From NCBI GenBank assembly GCA_002331255.1, contig DCZD01000043.1, positions 318-9,474 of the forward strand: a stretch of DNA of 9,157 nt, given 5' to 3'. Made by a program: the position numbers and the translations under genes. Of this stretch, positions 1-5,826 are shown piece by piece. Within the stretch, counting starts at the first letter, position 1, and each line of letters begins with the position of its first letter. The notes beneath the pieces were generated by a model that worked only from the letters and a program-made list of their open reading frames with translations, searched no databases and was not told the origin of the DNA. This DNA is from Acidimicrobiaceae bacterium UBA2093 (GTDB lineage: Bacteria > Actinomycetota > Acidimicrobiia > Acidimicrobiales > Ilumatobacteraceae).

Positions 1-1
1 A

Positions 2-454
2 AAGAAGCACCGCATCGAAGACGCAGTGAGCACCACGAAGGCAGCCATCGAAGAAGGTGTCGTGCCTGGTGGCGGAGTCGCATTGTTGCGCGCGCAGACA
101 GCCGTCATTGCTGCTGCCGACAAGATGATTGGTGACGAGGCAACTGGTGCTCGTATGGTCGCTCGTTCACTCGAGGCTCCGCTCAAGCAGATTGCTGAAA
201 ATGCCGGAATGGAAGGCGGCGTCGTTGTCGAGAAGGTGAAGAACCTCACCGGAACACAGGGTCTGAATGCCGCCACTGGCGAATACGAAGACCTCGTGAA
301 GTTGGGCGTCATCGACGCGGCGAAGGTGACTCGTTCTGCTCTGCAGAACGCAGCGTCAATCGCAGCGTTGTTCCTCACCACCGAGGCCGTCATCGCCGAC
401 AAGCCCGAGCCATCCGCACCGGCAATGCCCGGCGGCGACATGGGCGACTTCTGA
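2..454 (+). CDS. groEL: Chaperonin GroEL (Hsp60), C-terminal part; 5' end outside window
   Basis: This is the last 150 codons of the 60 kDa chaperonin, which forms double seven-subunit rings in the cytoplasm and folds proteins inside an ATP-driven cage. The reading frame is open from base 2 and begins with KKHRIEDAVSTTKAAIEEG, which aligns to the intermediate domain just before its return to the equatorial domain. The nucleotide-site motif VPGGG follows, then NAGMEGGVVVEK, the GLNAATGEYEDL segment and VIDAAKVTRSALQNAAS, whose aspartate matches the nucleotide-contacting Asp of GroEL. The tail PGGDMGDF is the actinobacterial style, lacking the GGM repeats of enterobacterial GroEL. A GTG at 26 is internal and not the start. 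No terminator is evident in the 29 bases before the next gene. Confidence 0.98.
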   Translation, partial: KKHRIEDAVSTTKAAIEEGVVPGGGVALLRAQTAVIAAADKMIGDEATGARMVARSLEAPLKQIAENAGMEGGVVVEKVKNLTGTQGLNAATGEYEDLVKLGVIDAAKVTRSALQNAASIAALFLTTEAVIADKPEPSAPAMPGGDMGDF

Positions 455-483
455 TTCAATAACGACTCAGCACACAACTTTTC

Positions 484-1359
484 GTGGACGGTGTGATTGC
501 CCTCGTCACCATTGACGAGGCACGCCACCACGACACCGATCTTCAACTGTTGGCTGATGCGCTAGTGCGCGCCGGAGCAACTGTTGAACTGGTGAATTGG
601 GACGACGCCGCGGCGGACTGGAAACGGTTTGTCGCGGCGATTGTTCGTTCTCCGTGGGACTATCACTGGCGCTTGGCGGAATTCTTGGCGTGGGCCGAAC
701 GTGCGTCGAGCGAAACGAAGTTGTTCAACCCGCCCGATGTACTGCGCTGGAACACAGACAAGGTGTACTTGCGTAATGCAGTCGACTTCGGAGTGCCAGT
801 CATTCCGACCGACTTTGTTCTTGACGAAGCTGGTGTCGATGTTGTTGCGTTGCCACGCGATGTGGTTGTGAAACCGACTGTCAGCGCAGGCTCGAACGAC
901 ACATTGCGTTTCATTGATGATGAAGTTGGCGCGCGTGCGCACATTCGCCATGTGTTGGGGCTTGGAAAGAGAGCCATGGTGCAGCCGTATCAAGGTCGAG
1001 TCGATGAACGTGGCGAGACAGGCTTGTTGTTCTATAACGGTGAGTTCAGTCATGCATTCTGTAAAGCGGCAATCTTGTCGCAAGGTGAGAGTGAACGAAA
1101 TGGTCTTTTCGTGGTCGAGGAAATCACAGCGCGCACACCCCGTGCTGATGAATTAGACGTGGGCCGGAAGGTGCTCGATCTGCTGAAGTCACGTTTTGGT
1201 GTCGCACCGTTGTATGCGCGCATTGACATGGTCGATGGCAACGACGGCAAGCCATTGGTGATGGAAATCGAGCTGGCTGAGCCGTCAATGTTTTTCCATG
1301 TGGCAGAAGGTTCCGCAGATCGTTACGCCGACGCGATTCTCGCCAGGGTGGCTGGGTAG
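484..1359 (+). CDS. ATP-grasp family protein, DcsG/RimK/glutathione-synthetase-like
   Basis: This is a soluble 291-residue ATP-grasp enzyme, which in this superfamily means ATP-dependent joining of a carboxylate to an amine or similar nucleophile through an acyl-phosphate. The actual substrate is unknown. An N-terminal pre-ATP-grasp segment begins VIALVTIDEARHHDTDLQLL, then comes the subgroup signature VRSPWDYHWRLAEFLAW (about 54-70). VVVKPTVSAGSNDT (127-140) carries the nucleotide-binding Lys and glycine-rich loop, followed by MVQPYQGRVDERGE (165-178). YARIDMVDG and MEIELAEPSMFF (244-271) give the metal-binding acidic residues. These motifs resemble D-cycloserine-cluster DcsG and its many uncharacterised relatives. 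There is no cycloserine cluster here, so that substrate should not be assumed. The start is uncertain: GTG 484 is used, but GTG 493 would give MIALVT, closer to the usual N-terminus, and neither has a clear Shine-Dalgarno sequence. The stop lies 10 bases before hemQ. Confidence 0.88.
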   Translation: MDGVIALVTIDEARHHDTDLQLLADALVRAGATVELVNWDDAAADWKRFVAAIVRSPWDYHWRLAEFLAWAERASSETKLFNPPDVLRWNTDKVYLRNAVDFGVPVIPTDFVLDEAGVDVVALPRDVVVKPTVSAGSNDTLRFIDDEVGARAHIRHVLGLGKRAMVQPYQGRVDERGETGLLFYNGEFSHAFCKAAILSQGESERNGLFVVEEITARTPRADELDVGRKVLDLLKSRFGVAPLYARIDMVDGNDGKPLVMEIELAEPSMFFHVAEGSADRYADAILARVAG

Positions 1360-1369
1360 CCTTCGCATC

Positions 1370-2053
1370 ATGAGCGCAACCAGCGAACCAATGTCGCCTT
1401 CAGTCGGACTTGCCGTCGTCCACTTGTTCTGCAAGACCACACCGGCATACGACGCTGAAGCATTCGTCGGCGCAGTGAAGAACGCCGAGAACGCTGGCGT
1501 CAGCGTGGTCACTGTCGCCATGCTTGGTCACAAGGCCGATGTTGCAGTTATGGCGACCTCGGCAGACATGCGTCCGTTGAAGTCACTGCAAACTTCGTTG
1601 CAACACGCGGGCCTAGCCATCGCCGACTCGTACGTGTCGCTCACTGAGATCAGCGAGTACGCCAAGGGCGTGCCCCAGGAAATGTTGAATGCTCGCCTGT
1701 ACCCGCAGCTTCCGCCACCAGGAAAGAACGCATGGTGTTTCTACCCAATGTCGAAGCGTCGTGAGCCCGAGCAGAACTGGTTCACCCTGCCATTCGAAAA
1801 GCGTTCCGAGCTCATGATGGAACACGGCAAGAGCGGTCGAACCTTCGCTGGTCGAGTGGTACAAGTCGTCACGGGTTCGGCGGGCCTCGATGATTACGAG
1901 TGGGGTGTGACGTTGTTTGCGGTGAACCCCGATGACTTGAAAGAAGTCGTGTACACCATGCGTTTTGACGAAGCCTCGGCGGTCTATGCCGAGTTTGGTC
2001 GGTTCTACGCCGGCATGGTGACACCTGTCGAACAACTCGCCCAACAGATCTAG
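1370..2053 (+). CDS. hemQ: Coproheme decarboxylase HemQ (chlorite dismutase-like family)
   Basis: HemQ performs the last step of the coproporphyrin-dependent heme pathway: hydrogen-peroxide-dependent oxidative decarboxylation of two propionates of Fe-coproporphyrin III to give heme b, in the cytoplasm. The 227-residue product shows the family pattern. Landmarks are VVHLF near the N-terminus, FYPMSKRR (124-131), MMEHGKSGR (149-157), VVQVVTG (163-169) and a C-terminal EFGRFYAG. Y125, H152, R157 and Q165 are spaced exactly like Listeria HemQ Y147 (catalytic radical), H174 (proximal heme ligand), R179 and Q187, a constant offset of 22. This supports a functional decarboxylase rather than a chlorite-detoxifying Cld. 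ATG 1370 was chosen because it follows the preceding stop by 10 bases; the frame is open further upstream but would overlap that gene. ATG 1391 is an alternative. No hemH, hemY or cpfC homologue is adjacent. Confidence 0.94.
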   Translation: MSATSEPMSPSVGLAVVHLFCKTTPAYDAEAFVGAVKNAENAGVSVVTVAMLGHKADVAVMATSADMRPLKSLQTSLQHAGLAIADSYVSLTEISEYAKGVPQEMLNARLYPQLPPPGKNAWCFYPMSKRREPEQNWFTLPFEKRSELMMEHGKSGRTFAGRVVQVVTGSAGLDDYEWGVTLFAVNPDDLKEVVYTMRFDEASAVYAEFGRFYAGMVTPVEQLAQQI

Positions 2054-2062
2054 CGAGCCAAC

Positions 2063-2770
2063 ATGGCGACAGATCTGGTGTTCCTACGCGATGCGTACCT
2101 TCGGGAACATGAAGCCACTGTGGTCGAGGTACGCGCCAACGCGATTGTGCTTGATTCGACGATCTTTTACCCAACCGGGGGAGGCCAGCCACATGACACA
2201 GGGCTCATCGACGGTCAATTGGTGGTCGATGTACGCAAAGACGGCGATGTCGTAGTGCACACACTCATCGAGGGGGCGTCGTTGCCATCGGTGGGTTCTA
2301 CGGTGCAATGTCATGTCGACTGGGAGCGTCGCCACAAGTTGATGCGCACCCATACGGCCATGCACGTGCTGTGTGGTGTCATCTGGAACGAATGGCACGT
2401 ACCAGTGACTGGCGGAAACATGGAGCCATTGTCTGCACGTATGGACTTCGAGTTCAACCCGCTGCCAGACAACTTCGCTGCGCGAGTCGAAGAACTTGTG
2501 AACGAAGCAATCGCACGTGACCACCGCATCGAAGTGTCTTTTCTGCCGCGCGATACCGCAGTGATGGATGAAGACCTTATCCGCACCAAAGTGTCTCTCA
2601 TTCCTGAATCAGTGCAAGAGATTCGCGTGGTTGACATCGTGGGTCTCGACAAACAGGCCGATGGCGGCACGCACGTGGCGTCTACTCGAGAAGTTGGCTC
2701 ATTCCACGTGACCAAAGTGGAGAACAAAGGCAAAGGATTCCGGCGAGTTCGCGTGGAACTCGCAGACTGA
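2063..2770 (+). CDS. alaX: AlaX-type alanyl-tRNA editing hydrolase
   Basis: This is a stand-alone relative of the alanyl-tRNA synthetase editing domain, 235 residues long, matching the medium-sized AlaX-M class. Such proteins hydrolyse Ser-tRNA(Ala) or Gly-tRNA(Ala) in trans to protect translational accuracy. The N-terminal region has the FYPTGGGQPHDTG signature (about residues 35-47), the glycine-rich segment typical of AlaX-M. The zinc site is recognisable as the HxxxH motif RTHTAMH (H97, H101) and the later GGTHVASTREVG block with H204. The fourth ligand, normally Cys four residues before that His (CGGTH), is Asp here (D200, ADGGTH). The C-terminal VTKVENKGKGFRRVRVEL matches the NKGKG..R.R end of the family. 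It starts 9 bases after hemQ, suggesting shared transcription. Zinc binding with Asp is possible but not shown. Confidence 0.92.
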   Translation: MATDLVFLRDAYLREHEATVVEVRANAIVLDSTIFYPTGGGQPHDTGLIDGQLVVDVRKDGDVVVHTLIEGASLPSVGSTVQCHVDWERRHKLMRTHTAMHVLCGVIWNEWHVPVTGGNMEPLSARMDFEFNPLPDNFAARVEELVNEAIARDHRIEVSFLPRDTAVMDEDLIRTKVSLIPESVQEIRVVDIVGLDKQADGGTHVASTREVGSFHVTKVENKGKGFRRVRVELAD

Positions 2771-2819
2771 TCTACATACACTGATTTTGGCGTGCCGGGA
2801 AGACGGGTCGGCGTATTCA

Positions 2820-2825
2820 AAGGGA
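2820..2825 (+). promoter_or_regulatory. Shine-Dalgarno sequence for the CaCA-fragment gene
   Basis: AAGGGA lies six bases before ATG 2832, at good spacing for a ribosome binding site. It decides the start: the frame is open further upstream through TTG 2787 into alaX, but only ATG 2832 has this signal. Its presence suggests the short membrane ORF is translated and not just a decayed tail. Confidence 0.6.
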
Positions 2826-2831
2826 TCCGTC

Positions 2832-3095
2832 ATGTTCATCTTCTGGCTTGTCATTGGTGTTGGCGCGGTGCTTGGTTCGAACGTGTTTAACACGTTGTTC
2901 ATCGTGGGTATCGCTACGGTGATTCAGCCAGTAGAGGTGTCTCAACCATCAACAGCTATTGCCTTGGTGTTCGGCGCAGTCGCCATGCTCTGCGCGATTC
3001 CCCGTCGAAGCTGGGAGTTGGTGCGACGACGTGGATTTGTATTGATTCTCATGTATCTCGCCTACGTCGTAGTTGTCATTGCGACACGGTCATGA
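2832..3095 (+). CDS. Small membrane protein matching the C-terminal end of a CaCA-family Na+/Ca2+ antiporter (truncated)
   Basis: The 87-residue product is almost entirely hydrophobic. Residues 11-35 (GAVLGSNVFNTLFIVGIATV then IQPVEV) match the GSN(V/I)FN core of the second alpha-repeat of YrbG-like Na+/Ca2+ exchangers. The rest, with helices at about 40-57 and 68-84 and a basic loop PRRSWELVRRRG, matches the exchanger's last two helices. Full antiporters are about 320-360 residues. The first alpha-repeat and the acidic ion-binding helix that precedes GSN in the second are both absent, so it should not transport ions alone. The frame upstream of ATG 2832 is open into alaX but shows no homology. 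It could be a 5'-deleted pseudogene or a retained small membrane protein; the strong ribosome binding site favours expression. It lies 34 bases before the heliorhodopsin gene. Confidence 0.72.
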   Translation: MFIFWLVIGVGAVLGSNVFNTLFIVGIATVIQPVEVSQPSTAIALVFGAVAMLCAIPRRSWELVRRRGFVLILMYLAYVVVVIATRS

Positions 3096-3117
3096 GAGCA
3101 ACGTCAATGCTTCCGTT

Positions 3118-3121
3118 AGGG
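3118..3121 (+). promoter_or_regulatory. Probable Shine-Dalgarno sequence of the heliorhodopsin gene
   Basis: AGGG, inside the purine-rich run AGGGTGAGG (3118-3126), sits eight bases before ATG 3130. This supports ATG 3130 over the in-frame upstream start at 3073, which lies inside the preceding gene and would add 19 polar residues absent from heliorhodopsins. Confidence 0.5.
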
Positions 3122-3129
3122 TGAGGCTT

Positions 3130-3909
3130 ATGAACATCTCATCGAACGTTGGTGCATACGACATCGCGCCAAAACGTCTGCAAAACCTGAGGAAATGGAA
3201 CCTCGCGCTTACTGTGCTGCATGCCGCACAGGCAGTGATGATCTTCCTGATGGCTGGAAGTTTCGCCATCACAGTCACGTCGAATTTCCCAGCAGGTCCC
3301 CCAGGAACACGCCTGGAGATGCCGTCGTCATTCTTCGAGCTGGCAATTGGGCCTGCTGTTGCGCTATTCCTGCTCATGGCGGCCGTTGATCACTTGCTGA
3401 CGGCCACTGTCATGCGTGACGCCTATGAAGGTGACCTGCGTCGGGGCATCAACCGCTTCCGTTGGGTCGAGTATTCGTTCAGCGCGACGTTGATGATGCT
3501 CCTCATCGGTATGTACTCCGGAGTCACCGACATCACTGCCCTCGTGGCTGTGATTGGTGCGAACGTGGCCATGATTCTGTTCGGTTGGCTGCAAGAGGCA
3601 ATCAACCCACCTGGACGTATTTCGACGAATATGAAGCCGTTTTGGTTTGGCACACTTGCTGGTGTTGCACCATGGATTGGCATCTGGATCAACGTGGTTG
3701 GTGCCGACACTGTTCCGAGTTTTGTTTTCGTGCTCGTCGTGCTCGAGCAGATTTTCTTCTTCAGTTTCGGTTTGAATCAGTGGCTGCAATACAAGGGTGT
3801 CGGCAAATGGGATGACTACGTATACGGCGAGAAGGTGTATTTGGTGCTCAGCCTTGTTGCGAAGTCATACCTTGCCTGGCAGATTTACGGTGGTTCGCTA
3901 GCCAACTAG
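3130..3909 (+). CDS. heR: Heliorhodopsin (light-sensing retinal membrane protein)
   Basis: Heliorhodopsins are seven-helix retinal proteins distinct from type-1 and type-2 rhodopsins, inserted with the N-terminus in the cytoplasm. Actinobacterial members show a slow photocycle without detectable ion pumping and are thought to sense light, with unsettled downstream action. The 259 residues match prototype 48C12 (about 253). TM helices lie near 24-46, 69-94, 110-130, 134-155, 171-191, 195-218 and 233-255. The retinal Schiff-base lysine is K245 in SLVAKSYLAWQ (48C12 K241), with S241 matching S237. The counterion is E114 in RWVEYSFSAT (48C12 E107). Cavity histidines H31 and H88 match H23 and H80. 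The long extracellular loop between helices A and B (about 48-69) is present. All key residues are intact, so it should bind retinal. It is preceded by the CaCA fragment and followed after 42 bases by a DUF664 gene. Confidence 0.96.
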   Translation: MNISSNVGAYDIAPKRLQNLRKWNLALTVLHAAQAVMIFLMAGSFAITVTSNFPAGPPGTRLEMPSSFFELAIGPAVALFLLMAAVDHLLTATVMRDAYEGDLRRGINRFRWVEYSFSATLMMLLIGMYSGVTDITALVAVIGANVAMILFGWLQEAINPPGRISTNMKPFWFGTLAGVAPWIGIWINVVGADTVPSFVFVLVVLEQIFFFSFGLNQWLQYKGVGKWDDYVYGEKVYLVLSLVAKSYLAWQIYGGSLAN

Positions 3910-3940
3910 CCGTAGTGTTGGCCCGTCCATGTGGGCGCTG

Positions 3941-3946
3941 AAGGGG
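3941..3946 (+). promoter_or_regulatory. Shine-Dalgarno sequence of the DUF664 gene
   Basis: AAGGGG, in the run AAGGGGAG (3941-3948), lies five bases before ATG 3952. It fixes that start over GTG 3931, which would place the ribosome binding site inside the coding region. Confidence 0.65.
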
Positions 3947-3951
3947 AGCGG

Positions 3952-4473
3952 ATGAACGTGAAGCGGGTTGATCCCCAACAAGTGGCAGACGAACGCACGG
4001 CTCTGCGCGAATGGCTCGAGTACCACCGTGCGACGTTGCTCATGAAAATCGACGGGCTCACCGACGCACAGGCGCGCGCTAGGTCAATTGCAAGCAGCAA
4101 CTTGTCGTTACTTGGGTTGCTTCGTCACATGGTGGTGGTCGAGCGGTACTGGTTCACGTGGGTCATCGGCGGTGTGCAGGCAGCGCCGATCTACATCACG
4201 TGGGAAGACGAGAATCTCGACTTCAACTTCGATGACGCAGCGACACTTGCTGAAGCTCTCGACTCGTTCAACGCCGAACTAGTCACGAGTCGCGGATTTG
4301 AAGCGGCTTGTGAATCACTTGATTCTCTCGCAGCGCGCAGCGAGGTACGCGATGGGGCTGACTTCCAGCCAGATCTGCGCTGGGTGATGGTGCACATGAT
4401 CGAGGAATACGCACGACACAATGGGCACGCAGACCTTTTGCGCGAAGCAATCGATGGTGTGACGGGGGATTGA
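3952..4473 (+). CDS. DinB-fold DUF664 family protein (mycothiol-transferase-like)
   Basis: This 173-residue soluble protein belongs to the DinB/MST four-helix-bundle superfamily, DUF664 branch. Characterised relatives use a bound metal and often mycothiol or another low-molecular-weight thiol, as in mycothiol-dependent maleylpyruvate isomerase. The family landmarks are an N-terminal ALREWLEYHRATLLMKIDGL, SLLGLLRHMVVVERYWF (52-68) and the C-terminal LRWVMVHMIEEYARHNGHAD (142-161) followed by LLREAIDG. H59, E152 and H156 fit the metal triad His...ExxxH of the maleylpyruvate isomerase (H52, E144, H148). The substrate is unknown; thiol-dependent detoxification is plausible from the family, not shown here. 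It starts 42 bases after the heliorhodopsin stop and ends one base before the LysE-family gene, so those two are very likely co-transcribed. Confidence 0.9.
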   Translation: MNVKRVDPQQVADERTALREWLEYHRATLLMKIDGLTDAQARARSIASSNLSLLGLLRHMVVVERYWFTWVIGGVQAAPIYITWEDENLDFNFDDAATLAEALDSFNAELVTSRGFEAACESLDSLAARSEVRDGADFQPDLRWVMVHMIEEYARHNGHADLLREAIDGVTGD

Positions 4474-4474
4474 C

Positions 4475-5113
4475 ATGCCAGAGCTGTCCAATCTCTTCGC
4501 GTTCATCGGTGCGACCATTGTGTTGCTGCTCATTCCAGGCCCAGCCATCATTTACATCATCAGTCGATCACTTGCCGATGGTCGAACTGTCGGGCTCTCG
4601 GCAGTTGCTGGTCTTGAGGTGGGCGACACCATCCAGGCGCTGTTGGCAGCACTGGGTTTGAGCGCGGTCATCGCAACGTCGGTGGAGTTGTTTGAGCTCG
4701 TGAAGTGGGCTGGCGTCATCTATCTCATCGTCACTGGTTTGCGCACGTTGCTAACACGACCAAGTGACTTGCACACCGACGCAGCCCACGTCACCAGTGC
4801 AATGGCGTTTCGACAGGGAATCTTGGTGAATGCTCTCAACCCGAAGACGGCGTTGTTCTTCCTCTCAATTTTTCCGCAATTTGTCGACACATCGGCAGAG
4901 AACGCGAAGGTTCAGGCGTTGGTGCTCGCGGCGGTGTTCGTGCTCCTGGCCACTGTGTTCAATGGGTCGTATTCGCTGATGGCAAGTGGGTTGCGATCAG
5001 TGTTGCTTCGCGGACGTTCGCTGTACATCATGCGTCGCTACGTGGCCGGCACGGCATTTGTGCTGCTCGGTATCTTCTCCGCAACTACTTCGCGGCCTGT
5101 CACTGCGAGGTAA
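4475..5113 (+). CDS. LysE/RhtB-family amino-acid or metabolite exporter
   Basis: This is an integral membrane protein of 212 residues, the normal size for LysE/RhtB exporters, which expel amino acids such as lysine, threonine or homoserine, or other small metabolites, using the proton gradient. Hallmarks are the first helix ending in LLLIPGPAIIYIISRSLADG (PGP at 21-23), GLEVGDTIQALLAALGLSA (46-64), VKWAGVIYLIVTGLR (76-90) and the conserved FRQGILVNALNPKTALFFL (112-130) followed by IFPQF. Six hydrophobic segments can be discerned. The substrate cannot be predicted from sequence. ATG 4475 follows the DUF664 stop by one base and has GGGGG (4464-4468) as ribosome binding site, so translational coupling is likely. 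The C-terminus after the last helix is short and polar. Confidence 0.92.
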   Translation: MPELSNLFAFIGATIVLLLIPGPAIIYIISRSLADGRTVGLSAVAGLEVGDTIQALLAALGLSAVIATSVELFELVKWAGVIYLIVTGLRTLLTRPSDLHTDAAHVTSAMAFRQGILVNALNPKTALFFLSIFPQFVDTSAENAKVQALVLAAVFVLLATVFNGSYSLMASGLRSVLLRGRSLYIMRRYVAGTAFVLLGIFSATTSRPVTAR

Positions 5114-5190
5114 TCAGCGGTCATTGCTTCTCTCATCGGGACTGAAGAGGGGATATTCGTACTCATCGAGTGGTGACAACCTGAGAGACG

Positions 5191-5760
5191 ATGGCAGTTA
5201 ATCGCAGTGATGCAGGCCTCGGTTCATGGCGCATCATCTCGAGTGCCGAAGAACCAGTCACCCGGCGCTTGCGTCACCGATTGCCGTGGCTTGCTTTGGG
5301 TCTCGCTGGCGCAATGTTGTCTGCATGGATTGTGAGTTCAGCCGAGGATGAGATTGCACGCAATGTTGCCCTCGCGTTTTTTATGCCGGCCATCGTGTAC
5401 ATGGCAGATGCTGTAGGAACTCAGACCGAGGTGCTGGTGGTCCGGTCACTTTCTGCAGGAATTCCACTGCGCGATTTCTTTTTCAAAGAAGCTCTTGCTG
5501 GTGTCTTGATCGGCGTGCTCATCGCTGTGGCGTTCTATCCGTTCTGCTTGGTGCTGTATGACCAAGCAAGCCTGGCGCTCACCGTGAGCCTGGCCTTGTT
5601 CGTCAGCTCGTCGATGGCGGGCATAATCGCATTACTTCTGCCGTGGCTACTTATGCGTACCGGTGCAGACCCTGCATTCGGATCAGGGCCTCTTGCGACG
5701 GTCATACAAGATGTGCTTTCAATCGTCATCTACTTGGCGCTTGCCACCGCCATCATGTGA
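5191..5760 (+). CDS. MgtE-type magnesium transporter membrane domain (stand-alone, no cytosolic domains)
   Basis: The 189-residue protein matches only the C-terminal membrane domain of MgtE/SLC41 divalent cation channels, which admit Mg2+ as dimers. After a polar 30-residue leader come RLPWLALGLAG (30-40) and five helices (about 32-49, 57-75, 99-122, 127-152, 168-188). Family motifs are GTQTEVLVVRSLSAG (76-90), FKEALAG (98-104), a TGAD turn and GSGPLATVIQDVLSIVIYL (164-182). D174 matches the pore Asp that binds Mg2+ (D432 in Thermus MgtE). The canonical GGNAG before the TQ motif is changed to ADAVG. Full MgtE is about 450 residues, with an N domain and CBS pair that shut the channel at high Mg2+; both are missing, so gating must differ. 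Some actinobacteria have such short forms, sometimes paired with a second one. A weak GAGAG ribosome binding site precedes ATG 5191. It lies 77 bases after the exporter. Confidence 0.85.
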   Translation: MAVNRSDAGLGSWRIISSAEEPVTRRLRHRLPWLALGLAGAMLSAWIVSSAEDEIARNVALAFFMPAIVYMADAVGTQTEVLVVRSLSAGIPLRDFFFKEALAGVLIGVLIAVAFYPFCLVLYDQASLALTVSLALFVSSSMAGIIALLLPWLLMRTGADPAFGSGPLATVIQDVLSIVIYLALATAIM

Positions 5761-5826
5761 CCAGTTCACACAGATTTAACGGCTACAGCACGGCCATCGG
5801 GGTGCAACATCGTTACCTTCGTTGTC

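Noticed and set aside
455..483. groEL downstream region, examined for a terminator
   Set aside because: No hairpin with a T-run is visible, so transcription may continue into the next gene or end by another mechanism.
562..1083. Minus-strand open frame of 173 codons opposite the ATP-grasp gene
   Set aside because: No family resemblance, and the opposite strand carries clear ATP-grasp motifs through the same stretch.
484..1359. D-cycloserine biosynthesis (dcsG) as the specific function of the ATP-grasp gene
   Set aside because: Only family-level motifs agree and none of the other cycloserine genes are present nearby.
1370..2053. Chlorite dismutase as an alternative call for the hemQ gene
   Set aside because: The spacing of Y125, H152, R157 and Q165 matches HemQ, including the Gln found at the distal position where true chlorite dismutases carry Arg.
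3914..3937. Short GCCC/GGGC inverted repeat after the heliorhodopsin gene, considered as a terminator
   Set aside because: The stem is only four base pairs with an eight-base loop and no T-tract follows.
5114..5190. 77-base gap before the mgtE-like gene, examined for a promoter or Mg2+ riboswitch
   Set aside because: No convincing -35/-10 pair, no terminator, and too short and unstructured by eye for a known Mg2+ riboswitch such as the M-box.
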